Below, in pieces: positions 8,559-16,951 of a DNA stretch of 64,000 nucleotides (position 1 is its first letter; every line of letters starts with the position of its first letter). Origin of the DNA: Ketobacter sp964016105 (GTDB lineage: Bacteria > Pseudomonadota > Gammaproteobacteria > Pseudomonadales > Ketobacteraceae); assembly GCA_964016105.1 (NCBI GenBank), contig CAXHEX010000003.1:248001-312000 (forward strand). The letters run 5' to 3'. A program made the translations under genes and the position numbers. The notes beneath the pieces were generated by a model. The model was not told the DNA's origin, ran no database searches, and saw only the letters and a list, made by a program, of their open reading frames with translations.

Positions 8559-8596
8559 TTGGCGCATTTTGTCCACACATCGAAGCAGACTGTCGG
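8559..8596 (+). promoter_or_regulatory. Second copy of the tandem AraC-type half-sites, upstream of the M19 dipeptidase
   Basis: TTGGCGCATTTTGTCCA (8559-8575) matches the 7022 half-site in 15 of 17 positions. A weaker partner with GCA and TGTC at matching places begins 21 bases further on (8580-8596). CAGCTTCGGTG (8547-8557) matches the box at 6997. The M19 gene therefore probably has its own promoter under the same regulator as the lipase-like gene. Confidence 0.55.
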
Positions 8597-8640
8597 TGCC
8601 TAAACTCGTTTCACCATTGAATTGATAAGGAAACTTAAAT

Positions 8641-10299
8641 ATGAATTCCGTCTGTAAACGCCTGACAACCATCGTCAGCTGCATCGGTACGGTAGGTTTA
8701 CTCTCCGGATACCCCAGCATTAGCTGGGGTTCCGATGGGCTGTTTCACGAAGCGGCAGAATACTTTGCCGCCCGCACTAAAGTGCGCAATCCTTTTCCGC
8801 CAAATCGACATGCGCGACGTGTACACGATAATGCTCCCTTCATTATTGATCTCCATGCAGACACATTGATGCACCCCAATGACGGCGGTGTGGAAAACTA
8901 TCGGCTCACCGTTAACCGCAATCGTGAGGGCCACGTGGATATCAATAAATTGATTGAAGGCAACGTAGCGTTGCAGGTGTTTGCGGTACCTACCAAGGCG
9001 TCACTGGATCTAATGGGATCAGCCGTGCCCTGGGCCACAGGTGTTTACATAGACCATGAAGGCGTACAGGGGGAGCCCGGTACCGCCTATTCTCGTTATG
9101 AGTTCCAACGAGACCCCAACAGAGCCGAATACGATGACCCGGATCAGCCTTACGTAGATAGATACAAGTGGCTATTGATGGAACGGGATTTTGGTTCGTA
9201 CCTAGCACGCACATCGGGTCTGCCCTGCTCTACCTGGGATGATGGTAAACCCTGGCGCAAGACCTGGGGATACACTCCAGATTGCCCAGAAATGGACGTG
9301 GATAATATGTACCTGAACCGAAAGTTGGCCACGGCAAGCCGACTGCTTGATGCCGCCGAACAAGATGACCGAATTCGTATCGTACGGTCGGAAGCGGATA
9401 TTGATGATGTCATTTGGCGACGCTCGGAAGGCATTCCCACAGTGGGAGCCATGCTCGCAACCGAAGGTCTCTACTTTCCAGCAGAAGTGGAAACCGAAGA
9501 AGGGGTCACGGCGCTGAATTCAATCTACCGAACTCTATACGAAAAGGGCTTTCGTATGTTCGCTCTCACCCATTTCATCGACAATGATTTTGGTGGTTCC
9601 TGTACCGGCATGGGCCGGGCCCACTTTAAAGAGGGTCGAGGCTTGCAGCCAGCGGGCAAGCACTTTATGCACAACGTCATAGAACACGACACCATTATTG
9701 ACTTGGCCCACGCATCAAGAGCTACGTTCAATGACCTAATAAAAATGGCCCGTGACGCAGACAAACCGGTAGTTATGTCCCACGCAGGCCTGGCGGAGCT
9801 GCCAAGCGGTGATGAACGCTGTCTACAACCACGCAACCTATACGATCAAGAAGTGCTGGAGGTTGCATCCACGGGAGGCGTGGTGGGGATCGGCTTCGCA
9901 GAAGCCTTTATATGCGATATTCGCCCCATTGGTTGGGCAAAGGCGGTACGCCATGCCGTAGATACAATCGACCGAAGCTTGGTACAGCGAAATCAAAAAC
10001 CCACCTTATGCTTAGCAACGGATGCGGAGTGCCAACAACAGCGGGACGAAATATGTTCCTACGCTACGGGTAATGATGCTTGTATGAGCGGAGTGGATCA
10101 TGTGGCCTTAGGTACAGACTATGACGGCGGCGTGGAAGCTTGGACGGATATCGACGACTTGAATCAGTACACCGAAGCGCTGGTATGTAAGAAATCCTGG
10201 TGGCGACCCAATTGTTTGGAAAAGCCCTTTACGGAAGAAGAAGCCCACAAAATTCTGGGGCTAAACTCACTGCGGGTTATGCGGGAAGTGCTACCTTAA
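8641..10299 (+). CDS. Exported membrane dipeptidase-family (M19) metalloenzyme
   Basis: The 552-residue zinc hydrolase belongs to the renal dipeptidase family, which cleaves dipeptides, some D-amino-acid dipeptides and related amides. The signal peptide ends near residue 30. The metal ligands are visible: H72 and D74 in DLHADT, the bridging Glu in ATEGLYF, the His residues in DLAHAS and VVMSHAG, and the Asp in GTDYDGG. It is about 130 residues longer than typical M19 enzymes, with Cys-rich insertions (SGLPCSTWDD, CQQQRDEICSYATGND), which fits an extracytoplasmic, disulfide-bonded form. AAGGA lies before ATG 8641. It is probably coregulated with the preceding lipase-like gene. Confidence 0.87.
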   Translation: MNSVCKRLTTIVSCIGTVGLLSGYPSISWGSDGLFHEAAEYFAARTKVRNPFPPNRHARRVHDNAPFIIDLHADTLMHPNDGGVENYRLTVNRNREGHVDINKLIEGNVALQVFAVPTKASLDLMGSAVPWATGVYIDHEGVQGEPGTAYSRYEFQRDPNRAEYDDPDQPYVDRYKWLLMERDFGSYLARTSGLPCSTWDDGKPWRKTWGYTPDCPEMDVDNMYLNRKLATASRLLDAAEQDDRIRIVRSEADIDDVIWRRSEGIPTVGAMLATEGLYFPAEVETEEGVTALNSIYRTLYEKGFRMFALTHFIDNDFGGSCTGMGRAHFKEGRGLQPAGKHFMHNVIEHDTIIDLAHASRATFNDLIKMARDADKPVVMSHAGLAELPSGDERCLQPRNLYDQEVLEVASTGGVVGIGFAEAFICDIRPIGWAKAVRHAVDTIDRSLVQRNQKPTLCLATDAECQQQRDEICSYATGNDACMSGVDHVALGTDYDGGVEAWTDIDDLNQYTEALVCKKSWWRPNCLEKPFTEEEAHKILGLNSLRVMREVLP

Positions 10300-10320
10300 C
10301 GGAACCCCAGTAAACCAAGC

Positions 10321-10947
10321 TTATACATCCCTCGATATCACGCGACGAAACGTCAAATTGATTCGAGGGATTTTTATTTGGCCCTGAACAGGTACACGGT
10401 GTTGCCATTGGCGTTGAAACTCAGGGCGCATAAGCAATAGGCTAGCGTGGGGAAGTAGAATCTGTTGCTCGCGAGTTTCCGGGGTCGTTTTTCTATGCTC
10501 ACCCTGGTCATCGGGCTTAGGACGAAATTGAAATAGTCGCTCTGCACCCAAGCTCAAGGACGCAATCCAGGGTGTATCCCCCAGCTCCCTTTCATCATCT
10601 GCATGCCAATCAACACTGTCTTCACCATCCCGGTAATAGGTTAGCAATACCGAATTAAACTGGCAGCCGGAAATCTGCTCAACCTGTTGCTTCAATTGCA
10701 ACAGCCGTGGCGACCAGGCCTGTGTGGTCAGCAAGTTGTTTGAATAGCTGTACTGAATTCCGTCATCGGCAAGCCATGCCTGAAGCCTGGGAATGGGAAA
10801 TCGACGATGAAATGCCACAAAGTAATCTTCCTGCCAGCGTACCTGATTGATTAATTCCTCAAGCAGGCGTTTCCCCTCCTCTGCATCCACAGGGGAAGGG
10901 AGGAATTCAAACAACGTCTCACTGGCAAGGCGCTGTTCAGCGTGCAT
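10321..10947 (-). CDS. alkB: AlkB-like 2-oxoglutarate/Fe(II)-dependent dioxygenase
   Basis: Oxidative demethylase repairing alkylated bases (1-methyladenine, 3-methylcytosine) in DNA or RNA, or acting on a related nucleic-acid substrate. In 208 residues the Fe(II) ligands are H115 and D117 (DWHADDE) and H183 (QWQHRVP), and the 2-oxoglutarate-binding arginines are in RINLTFRR (R195 and R201). The layout is closer to human ALKBH2/3 than to E. coli AlkB. Its ATG overlaps the flavodoxin stop codon by one base (TAATG), so it is translated by coupling to flavodoxin. Confidence 0.88.
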   Translation of the reverse strand: MHAEQRLASETLFEFLPSPVDAEEGKRLLEELINQVRWQEDYFVAFHRRFPIPRLQAWLADDGIQYSYSNNLLTTQAWSPRLLQLKQQVEQISGCQFNSVLLTYYRDGEDSVDWHADDERELGDTPWIASLSLGAERLFQFRPKPDDQGEHRKTTPETREQQILLPHASLLLMRPEFQRQWQHRVPVQGQIKIPRINLTFRRVISRDV

Positions 10948-11489
10948 TAAAGCGCAGCAACTAAAGTGGGCTTTATCTGATTTACCCAGCCTTCAATACG
11001 GGATTCCGTTTCAATTTTTTGTGATTTGTTGTCAATGGCCAAGCCAACAAATTTGCCATCAATAACCGCTTCCGAGGCGCTGAAAGTATAACCTTCTGTA
11101 TCCCACTCCCCTACTACCGTAGCGCCTTTAGAGGTAACAAGCTTGTAGAGCTTAGCCATGCCATTTACATAGCGCTCTCCATACTTTTCCTGATTGCCAA
11201 CACCATACAACGCCACGGTTTTTCCGGTGAGATCAACTTCGTCCAACTGGGGTACGAACTCAGCCCAACTACCGTTTTTCACATTGTTTTCTTTACCCGG
11301 TAGGTCACCTTCACCGTAAGTGGCGGTGCCGAGGATCAACACATCGTAACTGAGCAAATCATCCAGCTCAGTACGGTTGATATTAAGGGGCTTGGCCACC
11401 AGATCGTCCCCGATCTTAGCGGCTATTTTTTTACCCACCAATCGGGTTGTTCCGGTATCAGTTCCAAAAAAGAGGCCTATTTGTTTCAT
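10947..11489 (-). CDS. fldA: Long-chain flavodoxin
   Basis: FMN-containing one-electron carrier, about 180 residues from ATG 11489. GTDTGTT (residues 9-15) is the FMN phosphate loop. TATYGEGDLPG and the YGVGNQEKYGERYVNGM segment are typical of long-chain FldA proteins (PF00258 family). I chose ATG 11489 because GGGAGAT stands upstream and the flavodoxin fold begins immediately; the open frame continues 28 codons further with unrelated sequence. It is first in a two-gene operon with the alkB-like gene. Confidence 0.9.
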   Translation of the reverse strand: MKQIGLFFGTDTGTTRLVGKKIAAKIGDDLVAKPLNINRTELDDLLSYDVLILGTATYGEGDLPGKENNVKNGSWAEFVPQLDEVDLTGKTVALYGVGNQEKYGERYVNGMAKLYKLVTSKGATVVGEWDTEGYTFSASEAVIDGKFVGLAIDNKSQKIETESRIEGWVNQIKPTLVAAL

Positions 11490-11747
11490 CTGAATTATCT
11501 CCCTGTGGCTATTACGGTAGGTACTGGCAAAGTTCGAACCACATCCGAGATAGATAATTTGGCGTAATATCAATAAGTTAGTGATGGGACTTGAGTCTTT
11601 TTGGTGTTATAACGGACCAATTAAGGCGCTAATTGTTGGTTTTGTGACAATTGAGTAGTTGAGGGTTTACCAGGGGATGGTCCGGATTGGAAATGAATGG
11701 GAACACTTCAGGCTTGTGAAGTGCTCCCATTCTGAGTAGGGGTTAGA

Positions 11748-14700
11748 TTACTCCTGGGTTAGGTTTAGTTCTAAGTTGTAGGCTATGTTTGGATCGTATT
11801 CCGAAAAAGCAGGTGTAGCTCGTAGATAAAATACACCTTTTTGTAATGGCTGAGATAAAGAATGAGCTTTTCCATAGCCAGAACTCGTAAGCTCTGTTTT
11901 ATTGGCATCATACAATCGCAAATAACTTCGAACTCGCTCATGGGCTATACCAGCATAGAACGTGCCTGCTTCTGTCACTTCAAACTTGAAATAATCGGCA
12001 TCGTTTTCGGTGTCTAAATGAGCCTCATAAATTCCACTTCCGGAAATAACCGATGCAGTTGCAAATGAGTTATTCTGCTCAAACTCATCCAAACCTACAT
12101 CTCCCAAAACGGAGCCACTGATCTCTAAAGTGTAACTTATATTTGCATCGTATTCCGAAAAAACTGGTTTAGCTCGCAAATAATAGGTACCCGGATTAAG
12201 CGAACGAGATAGCTTGTGAGCTTTTCCGTAACCTGAGCTCGTGATCTCCGTTTTATTAGCATCGTACAAACGCAAATAGCTTCGAACTCGCTCATGGGCT
12301 ATACCCGCATAAAATGTACCCGTCTCCGTAACTTCAAACCGATAATAGTCAGCATCGTTTTCAGTATCAAAGTTAGCTTCATAAACGCCGCTTTCTGAAA
12401 TAACTGATGCGGTGGAAAATGAGTTATTCTGCTCAAACCCATCCGAACCCACATCTCCCATAACAGAGCCACTAATATCTAGGGTATAACTTATATTTGC
12501 ATCGTATTCCGAAAAAACTGGTTTAGCTCGTAAATAATAGACACCTGGTATCAGAGAGCGAGATAGCTTATGAGCTTTTCCATAACCTGAGCTCGTAATC
12601 TCCGTTTTATTAGCATCGTACAAACGCAAATAGCTTCGAACTCGCTCATGGGCTATACCCGCATAAAATGTACCCGTCTCCGTAACTTCAAACCGATAAT
12701 AGTCAGCATCGTTTTCAGTATCAAAGTTAGCTTCATAAACGCCGCTTTCTGAAATAACTGATGCGGTAGAAAATGAGTTATTCTGCTCAAACTCATCCGA
12801 ACCCACATCTCCCATAACAGAGCCACTAATCTCTAGGGTATAACTTATATTTGCATCGTACTCCGAAAAAACTGGTTTAGCTCGCAAATAATAGGTACCC
12901 GGATTAAGCGAATGTGAAAGTTTATGAGATTTTCCATAACCTGAGCTCGTAATCTCGGTTTTATTGGCGTCATACAGCCGCAGATAACTTCGAACTCGCT
13001 CATGTGCAACACCAGCATAAAAAGTACCCGTCGATGTCACTTCAAACCTAAAGTAATCCGCATCATTTTCAGTATCAAAATGAGCCTCATAAATTCCACT
13101 CTCTGAAATAGTCGATGCATTAGAAAATGAATTATTCTCTTCATACATATCTAGACCAACACTTCCTAGAACCGTTCCAGTTACAGTTAGCGAATAGGCA
13201 TTCTCCAAATCAAATTCTGAGAATACGGGGGCGACGCGAAGATAATATATACCAGGATTCAAGGAACGGGATAATTTATGGACCTTACCATAACCTGAAC
13301 TGGTGATCTCAGTTTTATTGACATCATATAAGCGCAGGTAACTACGAACACTTTCATGGGAAACGCTCGCATAAAACGTACCTGTCTCTGTCACTTCAAA
13401 CTGATAATAATCCCGATCGTCCCCTGAATTGAAGAACCCTGTTATTTCACTACTACCAACAATCAAATCTGCGTCTGTAAAAGCATCGTTCAACTCAGTT
13501 TCAACAACCGCATCCAGAAACGACACACTGACATTGATATCGCCAGAAATTGTAGCCAAACATTGGTTCTCACCAATATCGGCACAACCGGTCCAGGCTG
13601 CTGTCAACCCCGAAGGATGTTCAGCCGTGAGGGTCACTTGAGCATTTGCCGAGTAGTAGTCAGAACACACTGCGCCACAGTCAATAGAACCCAGATCACT
13701 GGTAACAACCCCTGAAGCGTCATTTGAAGTCACCGATAAGGAGTATCCTGAAGGCGTGCTAATCAGGTAACTCTCAGTCATAACCGCTTCTTGATTACCG
13801 TTAACATCCACAGAGAAGAAACTCAGGGTGGTATCAGCGCTAATTAAGATGGCCGATGAATAAACGTCGGAGTCAACCGTAGGCAAGCTGCCATCGGTGG
13901 TGTAATAGGTTGCAGCGCAACCGGAACCTTCACCATCGCTACATCCTAGTTGAACCATCACAGAACCCTCATAGCTACCCCCTGCTGGAGATGCAGAAGT
14001 AACGGGAGCGTCAAGTTCCAGAGGAATGCTAATCACATATTCGAAGGTTTGAACCGCTTCGGCGTTACCCGCATTATCCTCAGAATAGACTTTAACAGTT
14101 TGACTCTCTTCAATAGCAATTGGACCGGAATATTCTGTGGACGTGTTGACTGGTTCGCTGCCATCGGTGGTGTAATAGGTTGCCGCACAACCGGTTCCAC
14201 CATTATCGTCACAGGTTAACTCCAATGATTGCGCACTTTCGTATTCACCAGCAGCCAATGACGCTGTTGTCATTGGTGCTTCAACATCGAATATTACCGC
14301 ATCTTCCGTGGTTGCACAGAAAGGGTTACTGTTGATAGACAGATTATTTGCCGCATCGAATGCTTGTACCTGATAGCAATATTCGGTTGATGCATCCAAA
14401 GACTCATCTAAAAATCGAGCTGTGGTAACGGTTTTGTACTCTTCGAAAGTTTCCCCTGACTTACGGGAAACCTTATAACCCACCACGTCTTCTTCCGGAG
14501 AGGGGTTCCATACCAACTCAATGGAGTTGCTAGTGACGGTTTCTGCGGTTAAGTCAGTGACACTCATGGGAGGGGTCACATCCACTTCAGCTGAAGTAGT
14601 ATCGCATACGCTTATGGATTTAGGAGATCGATTGTTTTCACCATCAAATGCTTCAACTTCATAACAGTAAGTGGTTGCAGGCTGCAAACTCATATGGCTG

Positions 14701-15605
14701 AACATGGGTACAGCAACTGTAGCCAATGGTGCCTCTGCTCCGTCTAGATAGATGTTATAGCCAGCAACACCCACATTGTCCGTGGCTTGACCCCAAGTCA
14801 CAGCAATATCCGTTTGACCCGCCGCTGTTACGGTTACATCACTCACCTCACTTGGAGGGGTGGTGTCAGTTTCAGTAAAGTCACTATTCAGGCTGCCATC
14901 TACGATAATATTGAAATTAAGATTGGTACTTGCATCTACCACATAAAGATTTAATGCGTTGCCATCAATATTGACCACCAACTGTTGCAGCAGAGCGATT
15001 ACTTGCTCAAGATTTGTCGAGAAATTGCTAAACAGAAAGTTAAATGCTTGGTTGATTTGGTACTGCTGAAGCACAGTTACCAGCAAGTTTTGAAATGCAG
15101 CATTGATTTCTGCTATCTGATTCTCAGAAGGCGCATTATTCAAACTTCGGTTTGAAGAAAACACCGATTCTAACTCTTCGTTTTGCGTTGAGAAGAAATT
15201 AGCCACAACCAAGTTGGATAACGCGTTTATGTTGGCGACACCTTCTTTGAAGGCTATGCCATACAGCGTTTGATTGCCTACGGTGACCTTCAACAGATAA
15301 GGGCCCGACAAGTCAGCCACATCCATTGAGTACTGACCACTGGAATCGGTGGTAGCCTCCACTAATTCACCGTTTACTCCGCGGGCGGTGACCACAGCAT
15401 CACTTATAGGCTGATTAGCCGACACCATTCCCGAAAGTAACACACTCTGAGGTTGAGGTTGCGGTTGTGGTGCTTCATCTCCTCCGCCTCCCCCGCCTCC
15501 ACCACAGGCACTGAGCAGTGTGATGAAAGACAATATAAAAAATGAATTGAACGAAAACCTGTTCAAAGCATGTAAAACAGTTCGTACCGTTGCCTTGTAA
15601 TACAT
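11748..15605 (-). CDS. Large surface lipoprotein with Fn3, chitobiase-C-like and five PPC repeats
   Basis: The 1285-residue product has a lipobox LLSAC with acylated C34, followed by Gly-rich and Pro/Gln-rich linkers. Domains in order: a carboxypeptidase-regulatory-like beta domain (about 55-135), a helical region, two fibronectin type III domains (about 255-435), two chitobiase/hexosaminidase C-terminal-like domains with CAATYYTTDGS, a disulfide-bearing InlB-like repeat domain (about 620-690), and five tandem 118-residue pre-peptidase C-terminal (PPC) repeats. Each repeat carries a DTENDADYF-like and a SYLRLYDANKTE-like core. No enzyme domain is visible, so it is probably an adhesive or scaffold lipoprotein on the outer membrane. 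The long N-terminus before the lipobox is unusual. The gene stands alone. Confidence 0.85.
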   Translation of the reverse strand: MYYKATVRTVLHALNRFSFNSFFILSFITLLSACGGGGGGGGDEAPQPQPQPQSVLLSGMVSANQPISDAVVTARGVNGELVEATTDSSGQYSMDVADLSGPYLLKVTVGNQTLYGIAFKEGVANINALSNLVVANFFSTQNEELESVFSSNRSLNNAPSENQIAEINAAFQNLLVTVLQQYQINQAFNFLFSNFSTNLEQVIALLQQLVVNIDGNALNLYVVDASTNLNFNIIVDGSLNSDFTETDTTPPSEVSDVTVTAAGQTDIAVTWGQATDNVGVAGYNIYLDGAEAPLATVAVPMFSHMSLQPATTYCYEVEAFDGENNRSPKSISVCDTTSAEVDVTPPMSVTDLTAETVTSNSIELVWNPSPEEDVVGYKVSRKSGETFEEYKTVTTARFLDESLDASTEYCYQVQAFDAANNLSINSNPFCATTEDAVIFDVEAPMTTASLAAGEYESAQSLELTCDDNGGTGCAATYYTTDGSEPVNTSTEYSGPIAIEESQTVKVYSEDNAGNAEAVQTFEYVISIPLELDAPVTSASPAGGSYEGSVMVQLGCSDGEGSGCAATYYTTDGSLPTVDSDVYSSAILISADTTLSFFSVDVNGNQEAVMTESYLISTPSGYSLSVTSNDASGVVTSDLGSIDCGAVCSDYYSANAQVTLTAEHPSGLTAAWTGCADIGENQCLATISGDINVSVSFLDAVVETELNDAFTDADLIVGSSEITGFFNSGDDRDYYQFEVTETGTFYASVSHESVRSYLRLYDVNKTEITSSGYGKVHKLSRSLNPGIYYLRVAPVFSEFDLENAYSLTVTGTVLGSVGLDMYEENNSFSNASTISESGIYEAHFDTENDADYFRFEVTSTGTFYAGVAHERVRSYLRLYDANKTEITSSGYGKSHKLSHSLNPGTYYLRAKPVFSEYDANISYTLEISGSVMGDVGSDEFEQNNSFSTASVISESGVYEANFDTENDADYYRFEVTETGTFYAGIAHERVRSYLRLYDANKTEITSSGYGKAHKLSRSLIPGVYYLRAKPVFSEYDANISYTLDISGSVMGDVGSDGFEQNNSFSTASVISESGVYEANFDTENDADYYRFEVTETGTFYAGIAHERVRSYLRLYDANKTEITSSGYGKAHKLSRSLNPGTYYLRAKPVFSEYDANISYTLEISGSVLGDVGLDEFEQNNSFATASVISGSGIYEAHLDTENDADYFKFEVTEAGTFYAGIAHERVRSYLRLYDANKTELTSSGYGKAHSLSQPLQKGVFYLRATPAFSEYDPNIAYNLELNLTQE
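11751..13520 (-). repeat. Five in-frame tandem repeats of exactly 354 bp
   Basis: A landmark in each unit (GCATCGTATTCCG or its variant) occurs at 11791, 12145, 12499, 12853 and 13207, always 354 bases apart, or 118 codons. Units two to four are almost identical over long stretches, whereas the outer units have drifted. This points to recent duplication or gene conversion inside the array and to possible copy-number variation among strains. Confidence 0.9.
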
Positions 15606-16059
15606 ACGAAAGCATCCCCATTTTGATAAAGTTGATTGATGAGCAGCACTCCTGAATTAAACCGAACGAAAAAAGCGCTAGATTGAACTTAAAAGTCACT
15701 CAATTCGGGATTGAAACAGAGTTGCCGCCAAGGTTTTATGGACGGACAAATAGTTGGTTATAGAACAACAATTTGTGATTAATTTTGTTTGAAAGGCTTG
15801 GAGCGAAATCTTCATAAATTAAACTTACATTTTCTTTTTTCACTGAAGAAACTATCAATATTATTTTATCGCCCTTATAACATTATCGATTGTGCCCCAT
15901 AGTTATCCTACATTTCCCCCTTTTGGGTGATACAAGCTGAAATCTGCTCCGTGATAACGTGAATAACACAGGGCCTAAAAGACTCTGCAAATAGTTAGAT
16001 CCAAGGACCTATACCAAGGTCAATAACGTCAGCGGATAAACCATTACAGGGAATTAACC
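15606..16059. other. 454-bp A/T-rich divergent intergenic region
   Basis: This gap separates the lipoprotein gene (minus) from the secreted hypothetical gene (plus). I see no ORF with a ribosome site and no RNA gene. It is A/T-rich in the middle (15770-15890) and must hold both promoters. A GGACCT/AGGTC-type short inverted pair occurs near 16005-16021. No confident -35/-10 pair was identified. Confidence 0.5.
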
Positions 16060-16869
16060 ATGAAACACTTAACATCGATATTTAAAGGTACTATTTCTAT
16101 TCTTTTCACCACCATTGCGGTATCAGCCAACGCGGGTATCAACGACTATACTGGAAACTACGGCATGAGTTGCGATAGCGTCACTCGCACCATTGGCGTG
16201 GCGTTCGCATTCGGCGAGATTAAAGCAGCCGATGGTGCTGTTATTCTAAAAGATGCAGACGCTCGAGGCGTTAAATTTTCAGTTAACTATGACAATTGTG
16301 ACGAATTTAGCTTTGATGATTTGGACGATGAAAAAATCAGTGAAATACAGGCTGCCTCGAAAGCCAAATGCCTAGAGACTGACATGCCCACCAGTGGCAG
16401 CGTTAAGGAGTTAGCCTGCACACTGGCCGCAAATCAGGTAAAAGACAGCTTAACCCTGACTCAGTTTCCAGATCCCCAGGACTACCTCACGCCTTACGTC
16501 ACTGATTCTTTAAGCCTGGATATCAGTTGTGCTTTGCGATTTTTCTCCTGGTGTTTGCAATACGGCACCGATACCACCTACAGCTTTACGGCTGGAAACT
16601 CAAATTACTATCACGCTTACATAAATGGGGCGGGAAAATGGTTGGAAACTTTTGCCTTAAACAATGTTCTGCAAAAGCCCGATTTGCCCTGCAAGAGCAT
16701 GAGGCAAGCCGTTTTGAGGGGAGATGCCGCCTTATCCGGTAGCGTAAAAACCACCAACAACTTACTCGATGGTCACACCTGCGTGGTCCCAAACCCCCTC
16801 AACCCGGGTGAAGCCGTCTCGGTCATACTGGGCATGGATGTTGCCATTAAACAAAGTGGAGCCAAATAG
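16060..16869 (+). CDS. Secreted cysteine-containing protein of unknown function
   Basis: The 269-residue protein has a clear signal peptide (positively charged start, hydrophobic core ISILFTTIAVS, cleavage after SANA). The mature part has about eight cysteines, suggesting disulfides, an acidic segment (FSFDDLDDEKISE), and no repeats, lipobox or membrane anchor. I do not recognise the family. AGGGA lies before the ATG. It is transcribed alone and followed by a strong hairpin. Nearby are the giant lipoprotein and the LuxR-type regulator pair, but no functional link is visible. Confidence 0.75.
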   Translation: MKHLTSIFKGTISILFTTIAVSANAGINDYTGNYGMSCDSVTRTIGVAFAFGEIKAADGAVILKDADARGVKFSVNYDNCDEFSFDDLDDEKISEIQAASKAKCLETDMPTSGSVKELACTLAANQVKDSLTLTQFPDPQDYLTPYVTDSLSLDISCALRFFSWCLQYGTDTTYSFTAGNSNYYHAYINGAGKWLETFALNNVLQKPDLPCKSMRQAVLRGDAALSGSVKTTNNLLDGHTCVVPNPLNPGEAVSVILGMDVAIKQSGAK

Positions 16870-16878
16870 CCTTCAGAT

Positions 16879-16918
16879 ACCGGGTTACCCACGGCCAGAA
16901 AACCGTGAGTAACCCGGT
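16879..16918 (+). terminator. Hairpin terminator between convergent genes
   Basis: A 16-bp stem with one mismatch (16879-16894 with 16903-16918) and an 8-base loop lies 10 bases after the secreted hypothetical gene and before the end of the convergent LuxR-type gene. The following T run is short (TTT), so termination strength is uncertain. Confidence 0.7.
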
Positions 16919-16951
16919 TTGATAGCAGCTGAATCACCAGAGACGAGATTA

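Noticed and set aside
11751..13520. Regularly spaced repeats as a possible CRISPR array
   Set aside because: The period is 354 bases, the repeats are contiguous and in frame within a coding region, and they encode PPC domains.
15495..15515. C/G-rich tract at the start of the large lipoprotein gene as a possible phase-variation slip site
   Set aside because: It is a mixture of GGC/GGA/GGG glycine codons after the lipobox, not a pure homopolymer or dinucleotide run, so slippage is unlikely.
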